Shown here: piece by piece, positions 1 through 9,105 of the stretch
How positions within the stretch are numbered: position 1 is the first letter of the stretch
Layout: the number at the start of each line of letters is the position of its first letter
Source: MED-G105 sp038522945
GTDB lineage: Bacteria > Pseudomonadota > Alphaproteobacteria > Caulobacterales > Parvularculaceae
Length of the DNA stretch: 64,000 bases
NCBI GenBank assembly: GCA_038522945.1
Contig: JBCBJV010000005.1
Coordinates: forward strand, 157,371 to 221,370
Direction: 5' to 3'
Notes under the pieces: model-generated
Databases searched by the model: none
Told to the model about the DNA's origin: nothing
Seen by the model: only the letters and a program-made list of their open reading frames with translations
Position numbers and translations under genes: made by a program

Positions 1-1
1 G

Positions 2-403
2 GCAATCTATAACGTCTCTCTACTGAGCAACCCCATCGCCGCGGTGACCCAAAACGCCTGGCCAGTTGCGGGCGTCTTTGGTGTCGTCACTTTAGTGTCG
101 ATGTTCTGGCTCGGTCGATTCCGCCGGGTCCGTGGGTCAGTGGTAAACGGGGCATTGAAAAAAGCGTTCGCTCGTTGGAAAAACCGCGGCGTTATTGTGC
201 TAGCGGCCGTGCCGTTTGCCGCACCGCAATTGCCACGCCACGCCCGCCGTCGCTGGTACCTGGAAATGCCACGGGCACTCGCTGCCGATGCGATCGAGAC
301 CTGGTTCGTTCGGCTTTCCCGCTTGCTCATTCCGGCGATCGGCATCGGTCTGTTGGGGCTTTTTGCCTACGCTCTTTTGATCAATCTGGGACTGGTTGGT
401 TAG
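2..403 (+). CDS. Partial membrane protein, function unknown (5' end outside window)
   Basis: The frame is open from the left edge, so the start is missing; the GTG at 44 is probably internal. The visible part has a hydrophobic segment near its beginning (VAGVFGVVTLVSMFWL), a basic central stretch of about 60 residues and a C-terminal hydrophobic segment (LLIPAIGIGLLGLFAYALL). This suggests an inner-membrane protein with a cytoplasmic basic loop. I do not recognise the family. It converges on smr, and a pair of small hairpins lies between the two stops. Confidence 0.5.
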   Translation, partial: AIYNVSLLSNPIAAVTQNAWPVAGVFGVVTLVSMFWLGRFRRVRGSVVNGALKKAFARWKNRGVIVLAAVPFAAPQLPRHARRRWYLEMPRALAADAIETWFVRLSRLLIPAIGIGLLGLFAYALLINLGLVG

Positions 404-406
404 TCC

Positions 407-455
407 GGCTTAGCTGAAAAAACTGAGCCTTTTGAGTCCGTCTCCATAAAGACGG
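407..455. terminator. Two small hairpins between convergent genes
   Basis: GGCTTAG (407-413) pairs with CTGAGCC (423-429) with one wobble, followed by TTTT. CCGTC (438-442) pairs with GACGG (451-455). They lie between the convergent stops of the partial membrane gene and smr, so a shared bidirectional terminator is likely. The stems are short, so this is tentative. Confidence 0.4.
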
Positions 456-461
456 TTTCAA

Positions 462-1139
462 TTAGAGCTTGGCTTTCCTGGTCTTCAAGAACACGTAGAA
501 TGCCCCGTCCCCGCCATGGGGCTGGCGGGCTTTTGCAGCACGCGCCACAAGCGGACGAACGTCGGAGCTTTCCAGCCAATCCATGAATCGCGTCCGCAAC
601 ACGCCCCGGCGTCCATGGTCAAACCCTGACTGGCGGGCCCGCGCAAGATTTGACGCCGAGGCGGGGCCGCCTTTGCCGGTAATCACGAGGACGCACTGAC
701 ACCCGTCAGCAGAGGCGCCCATTATAAATCGACGGAATTGCACTTCAGCTTCTCGCTCAGTGCGCCCGTGGAGATCGAGGGTTCGATCAATCGGCAAACG
801 GACGGTTCCCGCATGGCGATCTCGGCGCGGGTCTCCAGCGTTAAGGGCAGGGGGTAGGCTCTTCAGGCGCTGGCGGGAAACAGACGCAGGCTTTGTCTTT
901 CGGTCATTACTTCCCCCACGGGCCGTCCCCGGTAAACGCGGGACAGTCTGTGCCGGTAGGGCGTTCGTTGCCTGCCCGTGCACGTCGAGCGTCGAGCCTT
1001 GGGTCGCACCCTGTTCCTGCAACATTTCCTGTTGAAGGTGCAGTTTCTGCCGATCTTTTTCGTCGAGCGGCTTTTCGACCTCTTTTGCCACCCGTTGCCA
1101 CAACCGGCGCTCTTCGGGGGACAATGTGCGACGCGACAT
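462..1139 (-). CDS. Smr-domain protein
   Basis: A 225-residue protein with a disordered, charged N-terminal half and a C-terminal Smr domain. The domain shows the family marks in order: LDLHG, then VLVITGKGG, then a C-terminal HGGDGAFYVFL block. Smr domains are found in MutS2 and as stand-alone nucleic-acid-binding or nicking proteins; the role of the stand-alone alphaproteobacterial form is not settled. The ATG overlaps the mltA stop as ATGA, so translation is probably coupled. An mltA-smr pair is common near the alphaproteobacterial origin. Confidence 0.88.
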   Translation of the reverse strand: MSRRTLSPEERRLWQRVAKEVEKPLDEKDRQKLHLQQEMLQEQGATQGSTLDVHGQATNALPAQTVPRLPGTARGGSNDRKTKPASVSRQRLKSLPPALNAGDPRRDRHAGTVRLPIDRTLDLHGRTEREAEVQFRRFIMGASADGCQCVLVITGKGGPASASNLARARQSGFDHGRRGVLRTRFMDWLESSDVRPLVARAAKARQPHGGDGAFYVFLKTRKAKL

Positions 1140-2500
1140 CAGGTATCGTCTCCGGCGAGATTGCGCGCGACTGACTTCGGCAACAGAGCATAGAATGCCG
1201 CGATCGAGTTATAGGGTCCAGCAAGATCGCCCGCTTCCCGGCCTGTGCCCACAAAGACATCACCGCGCGAAGGTCCTTTGATTGCCCCGCCGGTATCCTG
1301 GGCAATCAGAAGCCAGCCCATCTGATCGGTCGATCGTTCAAGGTTTTCAGCAACCACCCAGATTGGCGTGCCAAGGCCGTGAAAGCGGGTATCAACAGCA
1401 ATGCTGCGCAGCGCCGTTAGTTGCACACCCTGGGCACCGATCGGGCCCAACTCATCGTCCTCGCGGCCTTCAATCTGACGGAAGAACACATAGGATTTGT
1501 TTTCCTCACGGACTTCCTGGGCTTTATCGGCATCAGCTGTCCTAAGCCAGTCCATAATCGACTGCATACTGACAGCCTCAAGACTAAGAACACCGTCCTC
1601 AACGAGCCGCCGCCCAATGGGAAAGTACTTGTGACCATTTTGGCCGTCATAGCCCACATAGATGGCGTCTTTGCCCTCGAACTCAAGCTTACCGGAACCC
1701 TGTATCTGCAAGAAAAACAGCTCGTTCGGGCGCAAGAAAGCAAGGGGTGCGGTCTTTGAAATGATCGCCCCCTGATTAATAGCCGCCCGATCTGGATAAG
1801 GTCTCAATGCCCCGTCCAAAAGGCGTCCAGCAATACGCTTGCCTGCCAGGTCCGGGTCGAAGCCGCCGAGATCGACGGAGATCAAATCGTCCGGGCGCCG
1901 GTAAACTGGCGCAGAAAACTCACTATCGCGGCCTCTGCGCGCCTCATAGGCCGGTTCAAAATACCCGGTCAGCCGACCGGTCTTTTGGGTATGGGCAGTT
2001 GGACCGCGCGCGCCGTCGCGGCGCTCATATTGAGCAACGACATGGACCGGGGTGAAATAGTCCTGGAAGAAGTTCCGAACTGCCGCAGATAGAGCATTCG
2101 GATCCGAAAATCGCGCGGCATCAATCTCCTGCGCGGCAACACAAGCCGGACGCCAGTCAGCAACGGTACCGAGGCGAGCCGTGCCTTTCTGCTTCAGGTC
2201 GATGGCCTCTTTGGGATTAAATGGTGCATCATCTGCCAGGTTGGCCACCCGTGTGCAAGAGCGCACAAAAGCCGGCAGGGCATCCACCAATTGATCCGCA
2301 TGCCAATCCTTCAGATCAGTAAAGGCAATCGGTTCATAGCGGGCTGAAACAAGGTCATAGTTTTCAAGGTCTGGCACTTGGCGCCAGTTAGGCGGCAAAA
2401 CGCCTGTGACCAAAACTGCCGCCACAATGATCGCTAACAATACTGCGAAGATAAGCCCAAGAGGCAGGCGGGACATCAGTTGAGAAGTTGGCGCGACCAT
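1139..2500 (-). CDS. mltA: Membrane-bound lytic murein transglycosylase A
   Basis: A 453-residue protein with an N-terminal hydrophobic anchor (about residues 14-34), an MltA domain (GRLTGYFEP and a following PVYRRPDDL block) and a C-terminal 3D domain containing AQDTGGAIKG and RGDVF with the expected acidic residue. MltA cleaves the MurNAc-GlcNAc bond of peptidoglycan to give 1,6-anhydro products in the periplasm. There is a second Met at residue 9 that could be the real start. Upstream, 65 bp separate it from the Tim44-like gene on the same strand. Confidence 0.9.
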   Translation of the reverse strand: MVAPTSQLMSRLPLGLIFAVLLAIIVAAVLVTGVLPPNWRQVPDLENYDLVSARYEPIAFTDLKDWHADQLVDALPAFVRSCTRVANLADDAPFNPKEAIDLKQKGTARLGTVADWRPACVAAQEIDAARFSDPNALSAAVRNFFQDYFTPVHVVAQYERRDGARGPTAHTQKTGRLTGYFEPAYEARRGRDSEFSAPVYRRPDDLISVDLGGFDPDLAGKRIAGRLLDGALRPYPDRAAINQGAIISKTAPLAFLRPNELFFLQIQGSGKLEFEGKDAIYVGYDGQNGHKYFPIGRRLVEDGVLSLEAVSMQSIMDWLRTADADKAQEVREENKSYVFFRQIEGREDDELGPIGAQGVQLTALRSIAVDTRFHGLGTPIWVVAENLERSTDQMGWLLIAQDTGGAIKGPSRGDVFVGTGREAGDLAGPYNSIAAFYALLPKSVARNLAGDDT

Positions 2501-2565
2501 GGGTTACCACCAGATTGTGTCTACACATCAGATGACAGTGCCCTGCGCTACGATGAGCGCCAGTG

Positions 2566-3234
2566 TTATGCTGCCCCCGTCGCAACGAGCGTCCAATTCG
2601 GGTCGCTCGCATTCAGCTTACGGCTGAATGTCCAACGATCCTTAACCAGATCAATCCGGTTCGGATCGCCATCGACAACATTGCCGTCACTGTCATAGGT
2701 GGTTCTAACTTGATTTGAGACAAAATCCACGGTTGCCTGAAGCAGCCCCTTTTCCACGGACGCGCTTTCAAGGCGAGCGGTTTCAATACCGACAAATTTC
2801 AGGTCAAAGGTCTGGCCAGCAGCCTCACGGGTAGACGCCGCTTGCTTGAACGCATCGTAGACGGATGTCTCCAAGTATTGCCGGATACTGCCCACATCCC
2901 CTTCGGCAAAGGCTTCGACGATCAGCTCGTAAGCGCTCTTTGCCCCTTCAAGGAACGATTTCTCGTCAAACGACGGATCCGCTTCTTGCAGCAACTTAGC
3001 TTCCGCACTCACAGCGGGTTTTGGCGCAATGGGCTCATCGTCTTCGGTATCGAACTGGTCCGTTTTCTCGGTGCCATCTTCCCCATTATGCGCAGCTTCT
3101 GCGGCCCGGGCAGCCCGCTGCAAACCCTCAATATCGTGGCGCTGTTCATGGCCGGTCCGGGTACCCAGAACCGAGATCAATTTGAAAATGACAAACAGGG
3201 CCAAAGCGGCAAATATCAATACGACCGGATCCAT
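2566..3234 (-). CDS. Tim44-like domain protein
   Basis: I place the start at the ATG at 3234 because AGGA lies just upstream of it; a TTG start at 3261 would add nine residues. The 222-residue product has one N-terminal membrane segment (VVLIFAALALFVIFKLI), a charged linker (about residues 30-75) and a C-terminal Tim44-like domain starting around SFLEGAKSAYELIVEAF. Bacterial Tim44-like proteins are membrane anchored and resemble the mitochondrial import motor subunit. Their bacterial role is uncertain. It is divergent from fxsA with 83 bp between the starts. Confidence 0.85.
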   Translation of the reverse strand: MDPVVLIFAALALFVIFKLISVLGTRTGHEQRHDIEGLQRAARAAEAAHNGEDGTEKTDQFDTEDDEPIAPKPAVSAEAKLLQEADPSFDEKSFLEGAKSAYELIVEAFAEGDVGSIRQYLETSVYDAFKQAASTREAAGQTFDLKFVGIETARLESASVEKGLLQATVDFVSNQVRTTYDSDGNVVDGDPNRIDLVKDRWTFSRKLNASDPNWTLVATGAA

Positions 3235-3317
3235 AACGTCCTTTTTGTGCCTTCCACTCAAATTCCGCGGAACACATCCCTATATAGGGGCGTAGCCGCT
3301 AAAAACACCACAAACCG

Positions 3318-3725
3318 ATGACGCTAGCCTTAATTACTCTCTTTTTTATCGCGCCTATCGCGGAAGTGTACGTCTTGATCACCGCAGGAGGTCAATTCGG
3401 CGTCGGTCCAGTCCTGATCGCGTGTGTTGTCACAGCTGTTCTTGGGGGCGTTTTACTCAGAATTCAGGGCCTAAACGCGGCCTTGCAGGCACGTAGCGAT
3501 CTGCAAAGTGGCAAAGCGCCCCTTGGGCCTATGGTGGACGGGGTTTTTCTGGTTGTAGCCGCGCCCTTGTTGATGACCCCCGGTTTCTTAACGGATATTG
3601 CCGGGTTCACGCTTTTGGTACCTCCTGTCAGGCGCTGGCTTGCCGGCAGAGCCGCCGCCTGGCTCAAACAGAAAGTTGCCAACGGCGATGCGACGATCAT
3701 CATCGACCAGCACCGCAGACCTTGA
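3318..3725 (+). CDS. fxsA: FxsA family membrane protein
   Basis: A 135-residue protein of the FxsA (YtxA) family. It has three hydrophobic segments: about residues 3-22, 28-46 and 72-95. The family signature is visible in APLLMTPGFLTDIAGF followed by a basic RRWL tail. In E. coli FxsA over-production relieves F-plasmid exclusion of phage T7; the native role is unknown. The Tim44-like / fxsA / secB order is conserved in many alphaproteobacteria. Confidence 0.87.
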   Translation: MTLALITLFFIAPIAEVYVLITAGGQFGVGPVLIACVVTAVLGGVLLRIQGLNAALQARSDLQSGKAPLGPMVDGVFLVVAAPLLMTPGFLTDIAGFTLLVPPVRRWLAGRAAAWLKQKVANGDATIIIDQHRRP

Positions 3726-3837
3726 ACCACGGATTGCGCCTGGGTCGAACCAAATGGGCATTTGTGACGCGCGGGTTGCAGTCGCGAGTGCGCCCGTGTA
3801 AACCCCACGCTTTCTTTCCATTCCGATAGGATCCGCC

Positions 3838-4332
3838 ATGTCCGACACACCGCAGGGATCAGACGGCCAAGCCGGCCAGCCTCAGCAAAGCCAACCAAGC
3901 CTGCGCGTTCTGGCGCAATACCTAAAAGATCTTTCTTTTGAAAACCCGAAGGCCCCGGCCGTGTTCCGCCAGGGTGCCGCGAACCCGAATATCGAAGTCA
4001 ATGTCGATGTGGGCGCGCGTACGTTCGGCCAGAACAATTTTGAGGTGGAGCTTTCGGTTTCCGCACGGGCAATGGCGGACAACGAAGCGGTATTCGTCGT
4101 AGAGACGACCTATGGTGGCGCGTTTGAGATTACCGGCATCCCCCAAGACCAGCTCGAAGCGGTCTTGCTCGTGGAATGCCCGCGGCTACTCTTCCCATTC
4201 GTTCGTCAGATTGTCGCTGAAACGACCCAGTCGGGCAATTTTCCGCCGGTTATGCTCGACCCGATCGACTTCTTTGCGATCTATGAGCGTCGCAAGATGC
4301 AGGAAGCCGGCGCGCAATCGGCAACAGCATAG
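3838..4332 (+). CDS. secB: Protein-export chaperone SecB
   Basis: A 164-residue SecB-family protein. The core begins at YLKDLSFENPKAP and includes the conserved TYGGAFEITG, the LLVECPRLLFPFVRQIV helix and the NFPPVMLDPIDF segment typical of SecB. It keeps preproteins unfolded and passes them to SecA. The first ~20 residues are Gln/Ser-rich and low complexity. It converges on dnaQ with only 45 bp between the stops. Confidence 0.96.
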   Translation: MSDTPQGSDGQAGQPQQSQPSLRVLAQYLKDLSFENPKAPAVFRQGAANPNIEVNVDVGARTFGQNNFEVELSVSARAMADNEAVFVVETTYGGAFEITGIPQDQLEAVLLVECPRLLFPFVRQIVAETTQSGNFPPVMLDPIDFFAIYERRKMQEAGAQSATA

Positions 4333-4377
4333 GTCTCTCAATCACGATAAATGGTGAGGCTTGGGTAGGGGTCCGTC

Positions 4378-5085
4378 CTACGAAGCATTGCCATGCCACA
4401 ACGCACCTTCACCGAATTCCTCGATGAAGGCTGCGTGCGCGGCGGCTTCTTCTTCGGTAACAAGCGAGGCAAGGGGGGCTTGCCGCTGAACCGCAGGCTT
4501 TCGTTTCCCACTGCCATTAGCGCCGGCACCGTCACTCGCCGCCCCGAATGCAAGGCCAGCTTGGACGCCGCCTGTAAGCTCAATATAGACCTCCGCAAGG
4601 AGGCGGCTATCGAGCAAAGCGCCGTGACCATCGCGCTCACGCTCTTTGGTGTTCACACCGAACCTGCCGCACAACGCATCGAGGCTGGCGGGCGAGCCCG
4701 GGAATTTGCGCCGTGCGATATGAAGCGTATCGATCAGCTTGTTTTTAATTTCCGGCAATTTCGCATGGACAAGCTCAGCATTCAAAAACGGCAGGTCAAA
4801 CCCGAGACCATTATGGGCAATCAGCTCTGCCTCGCCAACGAACTCAAGGAAAGCCGGGGCCACACTTTCATGGGTGAACACCGGGAAACCCTGCAGGAAT
4901 TTTTCGCTTAATCCGTGCACCTCATAAGCGCCCTGGGGCATGTCTCGTTCCGGGTTCACATAGGCATGAAACGACTTGCCCGTGATCGCACCGCGCACCA
5001 GTTCGATTGCACCGATTTCCACGATGCGATGTCCTTCGTCGAAACGAAAACCGGTGGTTTCAAGGTCGAATACAATCTGCCGCAT
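4378..5085 (-). CDS. dnaQ: DNA polymerase III epsilon subunit (3'-5' exonuclease)
   Basis: A 235-residue DEDDh exonuclease. Exo I is FDLETTGF near the N-terminus, Exo II is HNGLGFDLPFLN, and Exo III is HGALLDSRLLAEVY, giving the D-E-D-H-D catalytic set. It proofreads for DnaE in the replisome. The tail beyond residue ~185 is Ala/Gly/Lys-rich, as in the polymerase-binding part of epsilon. Start choice is firm because FDLETTG follows within a few residues. Confidence 0.95.
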   Translation of the reverse strand: MRQIVFDLETTGFRFDEGHRIVEIGAIELVRGAITGKSFHAYVNPERDMPQGAYEVHGLSEKFLQGFPVFTHESVAPAFLEFVGEAELIAHNGLGFDLPFLNAELVHAKLPEIKNKLIDTLHIARRKFPGSPASLDALCGRFGVNTKERERDGHGALLDSRLLAEVYIELTGGVQAGLAFGAASDGAGANGSGKRKPAVQRQAPLASLVTEEEAAAHAAFIEEFGEGALWHGNAS

Positions 5086-5107
5086 AGAAATCGTTTACGC
5101 TGATTGG

Positions 5108-5141
5108 ACCAGGCTTACCAGACCCGGCGCCTGGTGTTTTT
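5108..5141 (+). terminator. Hairpin with T-tract between cckA and dnaQ
   Basis: ACCAGGC (5108-5114) pairs with GCCTGGT (5129-5135), followed by GTTTTT. The T-run follows only on the plus strand, although both neighbouring genes are on the minus strand. It could stop antisense transcription or simply be a structured spacer. Confidence 0.35.
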
Positions 5142-5154
5142 CCCTAGCGTGCGC

Positions 5155-7926
5155 CTATGAAGCCGTTGCCTGATCGTGCTCGTAGAGCGCGGTTTTCACG
5201 CGATTGTTCAGGTCAACCATGGAGAAGGGCTTTTGAAGATAGTGGGCGCTGTCCACTTTATCGAGCTGTGTACGGATCGCTGATTCCGCATAGCCCGACA
5301 TGAACAAAACCCCGGCTTTCAGATTGTGCTCCCGGCGCGCCTGGTCAATCATGGATGGCCCGTCAACCTCGGGCATCATGACATCAGTGACCACCAGGTC
5401 AAAATCGCTGTCATGCTCCAGGATTTCCAGCGCTTCCAAACCGTCGTCTGCCACCTCGATGGTGTACCCGGCTTGCTTCAGGGCTTTGACGACGACAAAG
5501 CGCACGGCGTCCTCATCTTCAACCACAAGAATTCGTCCACCCTTGTTGTAGTCCGCAGCGGGCTCAGCCTTCGCGCCGTCTGTTTCCGCAGCGGCATCTG
5601 CCTCAGCGGTCTCTTCTTGTGCATCGGACGACCCGTCATGGGCGGGCAGATAAACGGTGAAAACGGCACCAGCCGTCTCACCATTTTTCACTGTGATCAC
5701 ACCGCCCATCTGGCCGATAATACCGTGTACGGTGGAAAGGCCGAGGCCTGTGCCCTTGCCTTCTTCTTTTGTCGTGAAAAAAGGTTCAAAGATCTTTTCT
5801 GCAATATCTTTGGGAATGCCAGGACCGGTATCTCTCACCTCAATCGCCACATAATCAGCCTCTTCGATCCCTGGATGGTTATGAAGCTCCGGATCGCTGG
5901 TGATTTCTTCCCGCGAGATCGGGCGCGTTTCAATGGTCAGGATACCCCCCGCTGGTGCCATGGCGTCCCGCGCATTGACCGCCAAATTCATGAGTGCTGT
6001 TTCCAGTTGATTACCGTCCACCTTGACAAGGGGCAAACCACGACCATTGACCAGCTTGAGCCGGACATTCTCGCCAACCGCGCGATCGAGAAACCTTGAG
6101 AAATCCAACAACAAATCGGTAATGGATTCCGGTTTACTGGTGAGGGTCTGCTTGCGTGAATAGGCAAGGAGCTGCTTGGTGAGATTTGCTGCCCGCTGAG
6201 AATTCTGCCGGATGAGAACCAAGTCCTCATAAGCCGGGTCACCAGCAGGGTGGCGACGCATCAGGTCTTCGCTGCTGGAAAGGACAACCTGCAAAAGGTT
6301 ATTGAAATCGTGGGCGACCTCTCCAGCGATAAACCCAATAGCTTTTAGCTTCTGATCTTGCGCGTAGTCGGCTTCCATTCTTTTCCGGTCGGTCACATCA
6401 ACTGTATACAGAAATGTTTTGCGTTTCCCGTAAGACCCGCGACGACGTTTTATCTGCCGCGCGAAGACCGCATAAGTTTGAGCCGCTGGTCCTTCGCCCT
6501 TAGTTACGTCAATGGACTTTAAGGCGTTTACGGACTTCTTCTTTAACTCCTTAGAGATCTCCGCGACGATGTCATCGTTCAGAACCTTTGACAGGGGTGT
6601 ACCTTTTTTAGCGCCCTCGAATGCGGATATGAAGGCACTGTTGGCCTCAGTGACTTTAGCGTCGGAGCCAAGCTCACCTTCGACCACAGCGACACCGAAT
6701 GGCGCATCTGTGACATCACCAGCCACTTTAACTGGCGCGTCGCTTTCTTCTTCCGCTTCCGGATCAATCGCAACACAAACAAAGCCTTCGCCCTGACCGC
6801 CTCGGCGAAAGGCGCGGAACTTTGCAGACAAGGGATCTAGGCCGGGGCGCCGGATCAGCGCGTCAATCGGCTCCTGGTCAACCAGCCAAAGGCGGTGGCA
6901 CAGGTCTTCAGCATCCCCAAGGATCAATTCATCCAGCGTTGCGGTGGTCACGGCGGAATCGTCCTTGCCCCTGAGCTTGCGCATAGCTGCATTGGTCCAC
7001 ACAATCGCACCAGTTCGCGAAAGCGCCAGAACAGGGCTCACAAAATCCGCATAGGAAGATGCCAGCACATCTTTTTGATCGTCTTCAGCGGGAAGTTCCT
7101 GAAGGCGCCAGCATACGAACTGATCTGAGCCATCCACCGGCCGTACACTGACATTAAAGCATCGCCGCTCATGGGCGGGCCCGGCAACCAGCGACTGATA
7201 GAGCGCCTCTTCAGCGAGCTCGCCACCCTTTGCGGCTTTACAGAGCCGGAAGACCTTGGAGGCTTCACTGCCATGCTGACCAAAGAGCCGATCGATCCGC
7301 GGCGGGAGACCTGTTGCGCCTAAAAGGCCCGCCGCCCGGGCCACATCGAGATAAGATGCATTGGCATAGACAACGACACCGCTTCGCTGCGTGACAAGAA
7401 TGGCATCGGGAGCAGTATCAAGGATTTTTTCTGTGATGCCGAGTTCGGCAAGCACGTCGGTCCCACCGAGAATGGCCTTCGCTTCATAGTCACCACGGGC
7501 GTATGACTTTCGCGATGACACAAGACGCGCGGGCGAAATCCACCCGGCCAAGGTAGAAACGACAAACGCAACGATCACCATCATTGCCGCGCCGGCAATA
7601 ACGAGCCCGTACCGCGACTGGCCCTGGGCGATGACCAGCGCTGCGGCGAGCCCAGCAAAACCAACCCCGAGCCACAAAACCGCCGTCAGGACTGTCTCGA
7701 AATTAAAACCCAATGAGCTCGCAGAGGTCGCGGGCGCGGCGCCGGTTTGTGCCCGTGCTTCGGCCTCAGACATCATCTTGGCAATGTCTTCTGGTAGCGG
7801 CGGACGCGGCGCCTCAACTGATTGAATGGCGCTGGTCCGCGTGGATTCGCCTACGACTTCCGCGGCAGGACTGTCTTGATCCGCTGCGCTCGTATCGTCT
7901 GGAGAGTTGGCCGGTTTCACACTCAC
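5155..7926 (-). CDS. cckA: CckA-type hybrid sensor histidine kinase
   Basis: I choose the GTG at 7926 because AAGGA lies eight bases upstream, giving 923 residues. Order: acidic N-terminal region, two membrane segments (about residues 75-135), PAS-like domains, HisKA with the phospho-acceptor in VAHDFNNLL (about H539), HATPase (NLAVNARDAM, DTGPGIP, GTGLGLS) and a receiver with acceptor Asp in VVTDVMMPEVDG (about D848). In Caulobacter, CckA with ChpT controls phosphorylation of the cell-cycle regulator CtrA. Placement next to fliQ-fliR-flhB matches Caulobacter synteny. It is longer than the 691-residue Caulobacter protein, mostly N-terminal to the kinase core. Confidence 0.9.
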   Translation of the reverse strand: MSVKPANSPDDTSAADQDSPAAEVVGESTRTSAIQSVEAPRPPLPEDIAKMMSEAEARAQTGAAPATSASSLGFNFETVLTAVLWLGVGFAGLAAALVIAQGQSRYGLVIAGAAMMVIVAFVVSTLAGWISPARLVSSRKSYARGDYEAKAILGGTDVLAELGITEKILDTAPDAILVTQRSGVVVYANASYLDVARAAGLLGATGLPPRIDRLFGQHGSEASKVFRLCKAAKGGELAEEALYQSLVAGPAHERRCFNVSVRPVDGSDQFVCWRLQELPAEDDQKDVLASSYADFVSPVLALSRTGAIVWTNAAMRKLRGKDDSAVTTATLDELILGDAEDLCHRLWLVDQEPIDALIRRPGLDPLSAKFRAFRRGGQGEGFVCVAIDPEAEEESDAPVKVAGDVTDAPFGVAVVEGELGSDAKVTEANSAFISAFEGAKKGTPLSKVLNDDIVAEISKELKKKSVNALKSIDVTKGEGPAAQTYAVFARQIKRRRGSYGKRKTFLYTVDVTDRKRMEADYAQDQKLKAIGFIAGEVAHDFNNLLQVVLSSSEDLMRRHPAGDPAYEDLVLIRQNSQRAANLTKQLLAYSRKQTLTSKPESITDLLLDFSRFLDRAVGENVRLKLVNGRGLPLVKVDGNQLETALMNLAVNARDAMAPAGGILTIETRPISREEITSDPELHNHPGIEEADYVAIEVRDTGPGIPKDIAEKIFEPFFTTKEEGKGTGLGLSTVHGIIGQMGGVITVKNGETAGAVFTVYLPAHDGSSDAQEETAEADAAAETDGAKAEPAADYNKGGRILVVEDEDAVRFVVVKALKQAGYTIEVADDGLEALEILEHDSDFDLVVTDVMMPEVDGPSMIDQARREHNLKAGVLFMSGYAESAIRTQLDKVDSAHYLQKPFSMVDLNNRVKTALYEHDQATAS

Positions 7927-8013
7927 GGCGGTTATCCTTAGGGTCACTAATTTGACCGCGCACATTGGGCTGCTTCGCGAAATGGGCCTAGTGCAATTTC
8001 AAAGGAAGAAGGC

Positions 8014-9102
8014 CTAGCGCTCAGGGCTATCGCCCTTGTTTTTTCGCCCGCGAGACATCACGAAGCCGATGACTTTCGCGACCGCTTCGAAGTGTTCGAC
8101 AGGAATTTCATCGCCCACGTCCACGGAGCCATGGAGGGCGCGCGCCAAGGGTGGATTTTCCACAACGGGCACACCGCACCGGTCAGCCTCAGCGCGCAGG
8201 CGCAAGGCAAGCTCATCAAGACCCTTGGCAACACAGTTCGGCGCGGCTTCTTCATCCGGCGCGTATTTAAGCGCGACGGCGTAGTGGGTCGGGTTCATGA
8301 TCAAGACCGTTGCGTCCTGGACGGCCACCAACATGCGCTGGCGAGACTGGGCGTCGCGCAATTGCCGCTGACGTCCTTTGATTTGAGGATCGCCTTCGGT
8401 TTCTTTCAGTTCACGGCGGACTTCCTCGCGAGTCATTTTCAGGCGCTCCCGCCAGGAGTGGCGTTGCCAGGCCATGTCGAGCCCGGCAATCACTGTCATG
8501 GCGAGACACGCCAAACTGACAAGCTTCAAGATACTGGCTTTGGCCAGGTCGAGCACGGCGCCCGCATCGCTGTACAAAAGCCCCGGCAGTTTTTCCCGGT
8601 CTGGCCAAAGCCCTAAGCCTAAAATCATCCCGACTATGACGATTTTCGCCAAACCCTTGGCGAAGTTAACAAGCCCGCTCGGACCGAAGATACGCTTGGC
8701 ACCAGCGACGGGTGATAGCTTTGAGAGCTTAGGCGCCATGCGCGACGTCGTAAAAACAGGCTTTGCCTGAACCATATTGCCGGCAAGCGCCGCCGTGAGC
8801 ACGATAAGCGCGATCCCACCAAGCGTCGCACCGATTGCCAGAGCGAGATAAGAAAAAAGAGACGCAAGCCCTGAGGCGTCCATGGCGATCGCATGGGGCT
8901 GCTCCAAAAAGGGGCGTCCAAGACGCGCAAGGCTTGCGGACAAACCATCGCCAAATGCCCAAAGCCCGAGCGCCATCGCGGCCAGGAGAAAAAGGGTCGT
9001 CACTTCTTGGCTTTTCGGTGCATCGCCTTTCTTACGGGCGTCGTCTAACCGCTTCTGGGTTGGCGGCTCAGTACGCTGAGCATTGTCCTGATCCTGCGCC
9101 AT
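8014..9102 (-). CDS. flhB: Flagellar export switch protein FlhB
   Basis: A 362-residue protein with the FlhB layout: charged N-terminus (DNAQRTEPPTQKRLDDARKKG), four hydrophobic segments in the first ~210 residues, then a cytoplasmic domain with the auto-cleavage motif NPTHYA near residue 270. Self-cleavage at N/P switches the export gate from rod-hook to filament substrates. It lies 3 bp downstream of fliR in the fliQ-fliR-flhB operon and is followed by cckA. Confidence 0.95.
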   Translation of the reverse strand: MAQDQDNAQRTEPPTQKRLDDARKKGDAPKSQEVTTLFLLAAMALGLWAFGDGLSASLARLGRPFLEQPHAIAMDASGLASLFSYLALAIGATLGGIALIVLTAALAGNMVQAKPVFTTSRMAPKLSKLSPVAGAKRIFGPSGLVNFAKGLAKIVIVGMILGLGLWPDREKLPGLLYSDAGAVLDLAKASILKLVSLACLAMTVIAGLDMAWQRHSWRERLKMTREEVRRELKETEGDPQIKGRQRQLRDAQSRQRMLVAVQDATVLIMNPTHYAVALKYAPDEEAAPNCVAKGLDELALRLRAEADRCGVPVVENPPLARALHGSVDVGDEIPVEHFEAVAKVIGFVMSRGRKNKGDSPER

Positions 9103-9105
9103 GGC

